Source: a bacterium
GTDB lineage: Bacteria; CSSED10-310; JAJRTK01
Direction: 5' to 3'
NCBI GenBank assembly: GCA_024278345.1
Contig: JAJRTK010000378.1
Span: 1-11,280, forward strand
DNA: 11,280 bases
Position 1 is the stretch's first letter, and each line of letters begins with the position of its first letter. Below are positions 1 through 5,700 of the stretch, one piece after another. The notes below the pieces were generated by a model. That model saw nothing but the letters and a program-made list of their open reading frames with translations, did no database searches and was not told where the DNA came from. The translations under genes and the position numbers were made by a program.

Positions 1-344
1 AACGACTTGGCGGCGACCAACCCATCCGCCAACAAGACGAAGCCCGCATCCGCTGGATCCAGCTCCACAACACCCGCACCGGGGGCGCCTACCTTCAAGG
101 AATGGAAAAAGGAATGGAAAAAGGCCGCGAAGAGGGCCGCGACGCGTTGTGCTCAGGCTTCCACACCTATGCCACGGCCTACGTTGTTCGCAAGGGGCGA
201 CGACTGACGGTGGCAGTGCATTTCTTGCGAGCTGGCGAGTCGTTGGCTGAAACTCTAGAGAAGCTCAAAGGGTACATCGACGCCAGCGGGCTCAAAATCG
301 GGTGGTGCTCCAGCCCTAGGGCAATGGAGCGAAGGCGGCGATAA
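1..344 (+). pseudogene. Mosaic transposase remnant (Rpn-like tail joined to IS4/ISH3-like DDE fragment), left-truncated
   Basis: The frame starting at base 3 is open from the window edge to TAA at 342-344. Its first half ends in GAYLQGMEKGMEKGREEGRD, the repetitive charged tail typical of Rpn/PD-(D/E)XK nuclease-family transposases. From about base 150 it reads FHTYATAYVVRKGRRLTVAV followed by a helix-like stretch to about base 300. This matches the core of IS4/ISH3-type DDE transposases just upstream of the second catalytic Asp ('LLLDRGF'). At about 300 the frame is lost: VVL continues in another frame, then QP-stop-GN where LDRGF would be expected. No start codon is visible upstream of ATG 102. 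I read it as two mobile-element fragments joined and inactivated. The family assignments rest on motif memory; the second is firmer than the first. Confidence 0.6.
99..122 (+). repeat. Perfect 12-bp tandem duplication
   Basis: GGAATGGAAAAA occurs twice back to back (99-110 and 111-122). In the mosaic-transposase frame it encodes two copies of GMEK. Such charged tandem repeats are common in the C-terminal tails of Rpn-type proteins and expand by slippage. Confidence 0.85.
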
Positions 345-780
345 TGGCGAGCAGCGGGCGTCGGATGGCGACCGATGGGAGCGGAACGCAACACGAAGAA
401 GACAAAGGGTTTGCCGAGAACTCCGCCCTAAAAGAAGAGCACGACCGTTTTTCCCGGCGGCGGGGTCAACCCATTCCTCGGGCCGGGGACCGGTCATCGT
501 GGGCCGTACGCCTCTAATGGGAGCATGGCCGGTGTCCACCGAGCCGGAGCGTAGCGGAGACAATGGCCGCAGGCCATAACGGAGATTCGGCTCCGCCGAC
601 CACGGACAAGCCCTCTCGCCGTTTGGCGGCTCAGGATCGCAGTCTGGTGCCTAGATCGAGCCGCGGAGGATTTAGCCCTGTGGTCAAGCCTACGCAAGAA
701 GGGAACCAGCCGCAACGTCATGTCGGCCTCGTGAAAGCGGAGTCCTGGAGATTCAATAGATCCGCGCCCGGTGCTTCTCC
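345..780. other. Gene-poor stretch, probably decayed mobile-element DNA
   Basis: No frame on either strand gives a convincing protein. A + frame open over 563-988 has low-complexity Pro/Ser/Arg-rich content with no recognised domain. Around 670-740 it reads KPTQEGNQPQRHVGLVKAES, which faintly recalls the tails of IS1341-type TnpB proteins ('VKQEP...'). That resemblance is weak. The stretch also contains the nested inverted repeat at 541-593. It lies between a transposase fragment and the operon promoter, so a mobile-element origin is a reasonable inference but not shown. Confidence 0.4.
541..593. repeat. Nested inverted repeats (hairpin-forming)
   Basis: The outer arms are GAGCCG (541-546) and CGGCTC (588-593). 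The inner arms are ATGGCC (563-568) and GGCCAT (572-577) around a 3-base loop GCA. The arms are perfect but short. Such structures occur at ends of IS200/IS605-type elements, but no defined element boundary was found. Confidence 0.5.
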
Positions 781-784
781 TTGT

Positions 785-812
785 TTGACTTCCCTGCGTT
801 CAGGGATATACT
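785..812 (+). promoter_or_regulatory. Sigma70-like promoter of the response regulator-MoxR operon
   Basis: The -35 box is TTGACT (785-790, 5 of 6 to consensus) and the -10 box is TATACT (807-812, 5 of 6), with a 16-bp spacer. It faces the operon; transcription would begin near 819, about 200 bases before the chosen start of the first gene. It is the best promoter match I found in the window. Activity is inferred from sequence only. Confidence 0.65.
791..806. promoter_or_regulatory. Palindrome filling the promoter spacer (candidate operator)
   Basis: TCCCTG-CGTT-CAGGGA is a perfect 6-bp inverted repeat with a 4-base centre. It occupies exactly the 16 bases between the -35 and -10 boxes. A dimeric repressor or a MerR-like spacer-distorting activator could bind there; which protein, if any, is not visible from this window. 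Confidence 0.5.
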
Positions 813-1022
813 GCGCCTTTGGTATCCACCAAGTTGACCCTGAGCACTACCACGATTTTAGCGAGCGGCTGGCTCGTTGTCCCCAGCAGGATCCTCGCCA
901 TGGGGAGATCCTCGGCGCACTCGCGGCGGCAGGTTTGAGAGCATTCCCGCGATCCGGCGGCTGGCTGCTTTGTGGTGATCCATGGTGAGAGCTTCGGGAT
1001 TGAGGGCGAACCTTTGGAGCAG
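813..1022 (+). other. Leader region between promoter and first operon gene
   Basis: These 210 bases lie between the -10 box and the preferred start of the response-regulator gene. They contain a hairpin: AGCGAGC (860-866) pairs with GCTCGTT (872-878) around GGCTG, with one G-U pair and no T-run after it. A frame ending at TGA 986-988 stays open through the leader and looks moderately protein-like near its end (HGEILGALAAAGLRAFP). It has no ATG or GTG start after the promoter, so I do not call it a gene. An upstream GTG at 972 could extend the response regulator by 17 residues. Confidence 0.4.
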
Positions 1023-1676
1023 ATGATCCGAAGAGAAGGGCGGAGAAACTCGATCCTCGTCGTAGATGACAGCCCCGAGCTTCTGGAATGGATGAAGTTC
1101 GATCTGGAGGACCGGGGATTCGAAGTGGCCTGTGCGTTGAGCGGCGAAGAGTGTATCGATCGGGTACGCCAGGCGCCCCCGGCCTGCATCTTACTCGATG
1201 TTATGATGCCGGGCTCGCCCTCGTTCGTGGATCTGATGGATCGGAATGAGATCCTGCTGAGACAGGGCACAATCCTTCTCAATGATTCTCTCTTCTGTTT
1301 CAAAGACGGAGTGCGGGAGCCCCTTTACGAGGCCTTGTGCTCGGAGCCAAAGGGAATCCAACTTCTAAGGGTTGAGGGTGACGGGCCAAGCACGCTCCAG
1401 CGAGCTTCGAGTCTTTACGAGATCGTTCGCCAGCAGGCATTCATCGAAAACCACGGAGTCGCCCAGATCCACCTTGACGGCTACGCCACCTGCCAGCTTC
1501 TCAAATCGTGCAAGACCTACGAAGGAATCGGAATTGTCCTCTTCACCGCCGGCGGAGCCGGCTCGAAAAACGAGCGGGCGGAACGAGCTAAACGAGCGGG
1601 GGCGTCCAGCTACATCCTCAAGTCGGAGTACTATACGGCTCTGTTTGAGGCGATTGAAGTCTTTGCCAAGGCTTGA
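1023..1676 (+). CDS. Response-regulator receiver protein with an 86-residue insertion inside the receiver domain
   Basis: This is a single-domain receiver of the CheY type, 217 aa instead of about 125. All phosphorylation-site elements are present: the acidic pair D15-D16 in ILVVDD, phosphoacceptor D59 in LLDVMMPG, T175 in VLFTA and K200 in YILKS. Between MMPG (ending at residue 64) and LDGY (from 151), which are contiguous in ordinary receivers, lies an in-frame insert (residues 65-150, bases 1215-1472). It falls in the beta3-alpha3 loop next to D59. There is no DNA-binding or enzymatic output domain after the receiver. I chose ATG 1023 because it sits directly before the first beta strand, with GGAG at 1016-1019, although that spacing is short. 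GTG 972 or 975 are alternatives without a clear ribosome site. The gene ends 23 bases before the MoxR start and is the first gene of the operon. Its role as signal input to the MoxR module is inference. Confidence 0.85.
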   Translation: MIRREGRRNSILVVDDSPELLEWMKFDLEDRGFEVACALSGEECIDRVRQAPPACILLDVMMPGSPSFVDLMDRNEILLRQGTILLNDSLFCFKDGVREPLYEALCSEPKGIQLLRVEGDGPSTLQRASSLYEIVRQQAFIENHGVAQIHLDGYATCQLLKSCKTYEGIGIVLFTAGGAGSKNERAERAKRAGASSYILKSEYYTALFEAIEVFAKA

Positions 1677-1687
1677 GGGCAGCGAGC

Positions 1688-1693
1688 AAGGAG
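1688..1693 (+). promoter_or_regulatory. Ribosome binding site deciding the MoxR start
   Basis: AAGGAG lies 6 bases before GTG 1700. It favours that codon over the in-frame TTG 1673, which overlaps the previous stop, and over ATG 1712. Confidence 0.7.
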
Positions 1694-1699
1694 AAGCGA

Positions 1700-2674
1700 G
1701 TGAGCGAAAAGATGCTGAGAAAGGCGGGTGAAGTCCGCAAGCGGGTTCTCGAGGAGCTGGGCCGCGTAATTGTCGGGCAGACGGAGATCATGGAGCAGGC
1801 ACTTCTGGCTCTCATTGCGCGGGGGCATTGTCTGCTCATCGGGGTGCCGGGCCTGGCGAAGACATTGATGGTCAGTACGTTGGCACAACTTTTGGATTTG
1901 AAGTTCCAGCGAATCCAGTTTACTCCCGATCTGATGCCAGCGGACATGATTGGCACCGACATCCTTCAGGACGACCCGGAGACTGGAGAACGGCGGTTCG
2001 AGTTCTTCAAAGGGCCGGTTTTTGCGAATATGCTGCTTGCCGACGAAATCAACCGCACGCCCCCCAAGACGCAGGCGGCGCTTCTTCAGGCGATGCAGGA
2101 GCGAGAGGTCACCACTGGAGGCCGCACGTTGGTGCTGCCGCAGCCGTTTTTTGTCATGGCGACGCAAAATCCCATCGAGCAGGAGGGCACCTATCCGCTG
2201 CCGGAAGCTCAGTTGGACCGCTTCTTTTTCAGTCTGAGAGTGCAGTATCCCAGCTTGGAGGAGGAACAGCGAATGGTTCGGATGACGACGTCAATGGCGC
2301 CGCCACGATTGGAGCCGGTGTTGACGGTGGAGGAGATCTTGGAGCTCCAGGAGATGGTCTGGCGGATGCCGGTGGCGGACCACGTCATCGAGCTGGCGGT
2401 GGAGCTGGCCAGAAAAAGCCGGCCAGGCAAGGATGCTCCGGATTTCATTCGGGACTACGTGAGCTGGGGGGCGGGGCCCAGGGCGAGCCAGACGCTCATC
2501 TACGCCGCGAAGGCCAGAGCTCTCCTCTGGTCGCGGCGGTACGCATCGGAGGAAGACGTGAAGGCAGTAACGATGCCAGTTTTGGGGCACCGTATCCTGT
2601 TGAATTACCGAGGAGAAGCTGAGGGTCTGAAGGCCGAAGACATCGTGCAGCGCTTGCTCCAGGCGGCAAGTTGA
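1700..2674 (+). CDS. MoxR-family AAA+ ATPase
   Basis: The 324-aa cytoplasmic ATPase has the usual length for MoxR proteins. Walker A is GVPGLAKT (residues 48-55), Walker B MLLADE (111-116) and sensor 1 ATQNP with N157, followed by the family signature [14 protein letters not shown]. The C-terminal lid is at about 200-324, with the typical [19 protein letters not shown] stretch. MoxR ATPases couple ATP hydrolysis to maturation or remodelling of partners carrying vWA domains; the partners here are probably the three proteins encoded next. The gene is followed after 8 bases by the DUF58 gene, the standard MoxR-DUF58 pairing. GTG is chosen as start because of the AAGGAG six bases upstream. Family identity is certain; the actual client and process are not readable from sequence. 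Confidence 0.95.
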   Translation: MSEKMLRKAGEVRKRVLEELGRVIVGQTEIMEQALLALIARGHCLLIGVPGLAKTLMVSTLAQLLDLKFQRIQFTPDLMPADMIGTDILQDDPETGERRFEFFKGPVFANMLLADEINRTPPKTQAALLQAMQEREVTTGGRTLVLPQPFFVMATQNPIEQEGTYPLPEAQLDRFFFSLRVQYPSLEEEQRMVRMTTSMAPPRLEPVLTVEEILELQEMVWRMPVADHVIELAVELARKSRPGKDAPDFIRDYVSWGAGPRASQTLIYAAKARALLWSRRYASEEDVKAVTMPVLGHRILLNYRGEAEGLKAEDIVQRLLQAAS

Positions 2675-2682
2675 GGGGCCTT

Positions 2683-3621
2683 ATGAGCGGTGAAAAACAG
2701 GCGGCTTCACGGAGGCGAAGTGCCGTTGAGGAGCTGCTGGACCCGGAAGTGTTGGCCAAGGCATCTTCTCTTGCTCTTCGGGCGCGGATCGTCGTGGATG
2801 GCCTGGTAACAGGCCTCCACCGCTCCAGCATTCGCGGTCGGGATGTCGAATTTGCCGAGCACCGGGAATACTCTATCGGAGACGAGCTTCGCCACATCGA
2901 CTGGAAGGTCTATGCCCGAACAAACCGCTATTACGTGAAGCGGTTCGAGCAGGAGACGAATGCCAAGATTCAGATTCTGGTCGATTGCTCCCGCTCGATG
3001 CTCTTGGACTTGGCGGGGCGTTCGAAGCTAGATTTTGCCCGAGGCTTGGCCGCTTGCCTTTCGACGTTACTCCTTCGCCAGGGCGACGCCGTGGGGCTGA
3101 TCCTTTTCGATGCCGAGATCAGAAACCGGATTGGGGCCAAATCCCACGCGGAGCACCTCAATACGCTGTGCGAAGCCTTGACGGGCCTGGAGGCCGGACC
3201 GGACACAGACATTGCCACAAGCCTCGATGGAGTGGCCAGCGGCATGAGCCGGCGGCAGGTCATTGTGTTGATATCGGATCTTATCGATGATCCCAGGCGT
3301 GTCGTCGATGCTGTCGTTCATCTCAAGCACCGCCGGCACGACGTGACAGTGATGCAGATCCTCGACCCGGAAGAGATCCGGTTTCGTTTCCAGGGGCCGC
3401 TGCGGATTCGGGATCTGGAGTCTGGAAAAACGCTCAAGGTAGATGGCCAACGGATGAGCACGATTTATCGGACCGAAGTGGAGCGGATTCTAGAACGCTA
3501 TCGCCTGAGGTTCCATCAGGCGGGGATCGACTATTCGCTGGTGGAGACAAACCAGGATCTTTCTGAGGGGCTGCTGGCCTTCCTTTCACGGCGGTCACGG
3601 CTTCTTGGAGAGAGGCGATAG
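2683..3621 (+). CDS. DUF58 protein with vWA-like MIDAS motif
   Basis: The 312-aa soluble protein carries the DUF58 signature at residues 44-91: GLHRSSIRGRDVEFAEHREY, then GDELRHIDWKVYARTN and RYYVKRFEQE. A von Willebrand A-type fold follows, with metal-site motif D101-C-S103-R-S105 and a later VLISDLIDD strand. There is no membrane segment or signal peptide. DUF58 proteins are the regular partners of MoxR ATPases and are presumed clients or adaptors. ATG 2683 has GAGGGG at 2673-2678; an in-frame TTG at 2671 overlaps the MoxR stop but is less likely. The 20-base gap to the next gene supports one transcript. The molecular function of the family is not established. Confidence 0.93.
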   Translation: MSGEKQAASRRRSAVEELLDPEVLAKASSLALRARIVVDGLVTGLHRSSIRGRDVEFAEHREYSIGDELRHIDWKVYARTNRYYVKRFEQETNAKIQILVDCSRSMLLDLAGRSKLDFARGLAACLSTLLLRQGDAVGLILFDAEIRNRIGAKSHAEHLNTLCEALTGLEAGPDTDIATSLDGVASGMSRRQVIVLISDLIDDPRRVVDAVVHLKHRRHDVTVMQILDPEEIRFRFQGPLRIRDLESGKTLKVDGQRMSTIYRTEVERILERYRLRFHQAGIDYSLVETNQDLSEGLLAFLSRRSRLLGERR

Positions 3622-3641
3622 GACATCTCAATCGAGGAGAG

Positions 3642-5627
3642 GTGAGGGTTTTGGGTCTGTCGTTTCTCAATGAAGTTCTGCTCTGGGGGGCGCTTGCCGC
3701 GGCGGTGCCAGTGGCGCTCCACCTGCTTCGAAGGCAGCGCTATAGGGAATTGCCCTTTTCGGGCTTCCTTTTCCTTTCGCGGGAAATGCGCAAAAGACTT
3801 GAGGCACGAAAGTTGTCTGAGCTCCTCTTGCTGGCCCTTCGAGTCCTTTTGGTCATCCTCATTTCGGCCTCTTTGGCGGGGCCGGAGCTCGGGGGCCTGG
3901 TCTTGTCGTCGGGTGCGACATCGCTGGCCATCGTGATGGATCAATCGGCGAGCATGGCCGTTCGGGTCGATGGGGAAACATTGTTCCATGAAGCCCGGAA
4001 GAGAGCGCGGGAGATCGTGGAAAGGGCGGCATCCGGAGATCGGATCACCCTTGTGGGCGCAGCCAGCAAGCCGGTCATCTTGGCCATGGAGGAGCAACCT
4101 GGCGGCGGAACGGTTCGGAAGATCCTGGAAGGAATGAGCCCCTTGCCGTATGGAGGAGATTTGGGGCGTGGCGTCGAAGAAGCGGAAACGATCCTGGCCG
4201 CCTCGAAGTTGCCGAACCGGAAGCTGGTTGTGCTCACCGATGGCCAGGAGCGGGTCTCGGCAGAGGCTGGAAAAGCCGACGGCGAAGTGCAGGCGGAGAT
4301 TGTAACGCTTTCAACCGGGAGTCCCGGCAACCTCTATGTGGAAGAGGTTTCACTCCCGAAGATCTTGGCGGGAGGACCGGAACACCGGCTGGGCGTCAGC
4401 GTGGCGAATGGCGGCTTGAGTCGAGTTTCGGGGTCGGTTCGAGTCAACCTCGATGGGGCCTACAGAGGCGAGCGCCTTTTGTCCTTGGGGCCTGGAGAAT
4501 CCGTGAAGGCGGACTTCGATCTTTCCGTGGAACCGGGCCTGCACGGTGGTTTCTTCGAGCTGACGGGAGACGATCTTGCCCTGGACAACCGGCGCCTGTT
4601 TCTTTTGGGCGTGGATCGGCGGCCTAGAATCGCATTGGTTGGTGCCCAGAGCGTGCGGAGGTTCGTGGAGCTCGCGCTTTCGGCAGACTCGGCGACGGAT
4701 CGCTCGGAGCTCGAAGTCCGCTCGTTCCATAGTCTGGCCCAGGTTCTGGCATCTCTTGGCCAGCGCGATTCCCCCGAAGCCCTGATCCTATGTGATCTTG
4801 GCGATTTCGACGCGGAGAAGGCAGGAAAACTGGCTCGGATTCGGGCTGCGGGACTCGGCGTGTGGGTGTTTCTTGGCCCTAAGACGATCCCCTCCCTGGT
4901 TAACGAGGCACTGGCCAGGAGCGACATCTTGCCCATCCGCCTATTGGGAAGGCAAAAGGGCGACTGGACGGCGTCGATGATGGCCAAGGCTCCGGGCCTC
5001 CTACCAAGCTCCAAGAAACTGGCACGCAGCCTTGAAGAGACACCTTTCAGTGAGCGACAACGCTTCATCTCCCGGAGTGGAGCGGCCTTGACACTTCTCT
5101 CTTATTCCGACGGTGAGCCCCTCCTTATGGAAATCCCCTCTGATCCGCCGCTTTTCGTGACGGGCAGTTCCGCGGATCGGGCTTTTGGAGAAATGGCTGT
5201 CTCCCCGTTCTTCGTGCTCATGGCGCGAAAGATCTCGTGGCGACTGATTGGAGACCGCGATTTGGGAGCTCTGGATGCCGGGACAAACTTCCTGCATCAA
5301 GAAGCTGGCCAGTGGTTTTTCTTGCGGAATCCGACAAATCTGGAAAGCGGCGGAGTTACGCCCAGCGGCGAGCTTATGCCAGGCATCTTGGTCCACAGAA
5401 GCAGGCGGAAGATCGACCAGTGGCGTGCAATTGCCCTGCCGCGGGAAGAATCGATTCTCCGTTATCCAGGCCAAACCGCCGCCCCCCAAAAAGGTCACGA
5501 TCAGGACTCGTCCCACCGGGGAAGGCGGTCTATTTCGTTGCCCTTGATCCTCTTCTGTCTGGCACTCCTTGTGGCGGAAGGGTTGTTGGCCAGCCACATA
5601 GCACAGGAAGAAACGAACTCGTCTTGA
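3642..5627 (+). CDS. Membrane-anchored BatA-like vWA protein
   Basis: The 661-aa protein opens with the 'aerotolerance regulator N-terminal' (BatA) signature: LSFLNEVLLWGALAAAVPVA with transmembrane helix 1 at about 12-29, then LLRRQRYRELPFSGFLFLSR. Helix 2 follows at about 60-79. A vWA domain has a complete MIDAS (D100-Q-S102-A-S104-M) and the later strand VVLTDGQ. The long middle part has beta-rich stretches and a flavodoxin-like region with no named domain that I recognise. A third helix lies near the C terminus (about 633-650). In this family the vWA domain is held at the membrane by these helices; which side it faces is not shown. GTG 3642 has GAGG at 3634-3637; TTG 3651 is an alternative nine bases later. 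Function in cell-envelope or stress physiology is inferred from Bat operons, not shown. Confidence 0.88.
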   Translation: MRVLGLSFLNEVLLWGALAAAVPVALHLLRRQRYRELPFSGFLFLSREMRKRLEARKLSELLLLALRVLLVILISASLAGPELGGLVLSSGATSLAIVMDQSASMAVRVDGETLFHEARKRAREIVERAASGDRITLVGAASKPVILAMEEQPGGGTVRKILEGMSPLPYGGDLGRGVEEAETILAASKLPNRKLVVLTDGQERVSAEAGKADGEVQAEIVTLSTGSPGNLYVEEVSLPKILAGGPEHRLGVSVANGGLSRVSGSVRVNLDGAYRGERLLSLGPGESVKADFDLSVEPGLHGGFFELTGDDLALDNRRLFLLGVDRRPRIALVGAQSVRRFVELALSADSATDRSELEVRSFHSLAQVLASLGQRDSPEALILCDLGDFDAEKAGKLARIRAAGLGVWVFLGPKTIPSLVNEALARSDILPIRLLGRQKGDWTASMMAKAPGLLPSSKKLARSLEETPFSERQRFISRSGAALTLLSYSDGEPLLMEIPSDPPLFVTGSSADRAFGEMAVSPFFVLMARKISWRLIGDRDLGALDAGTNFLHQEAGQWFFLRNPTNLESGGVTPSGELMPGILVHRSRRKIDQWRAIALPREESILRYPGQTAAPQKGHDQDSSHRGRRSISLPLILFCLALLVAEGLLASHIAQEETNSS

Positions 5628-5700
5628 ATCTGGTGAAATCCCAAGCTCAGAACCGGTCAGGGCCGGCGACATTTCATAGCGAAGAACAGCGAAAACGACT

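Noticed and set aside
785-812. Promoter as the outward end of an insertion sequence
   Set aside because: The palindrome is centred in the promoter spacer, no matching repeat is found at the other side of the transposase fragments, and no target duplication is visible.
563-988. 141-codon + frame before the response regulator
   Set aside because: It spans the promoter at 785-812, has Pro/Ser/Arg-rich content and no domain. Its last third looks somewhat protein-like but has no ATG or GTG start downstream of the promoter.
800-1303. 167-codon minus-strand frame
   Set aside because: Antisense of the receiver gene and leader; Ser/Arg-rich with no recognisable motif.
1215-1472. Receiver insert as an intein
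   Set aside because: No Cys/Ser-led splicing block at its start with a conserved N-terminal motif, no His-Asn at its end (it ends in QIH before Leu), and it is too short.
1828-2622. 264-codon + frame inside the MoxR gene
   Set aside because: Gly/Ala/His-rich low-complexity translation in an alternate frame of a clear MoxR ATPase.
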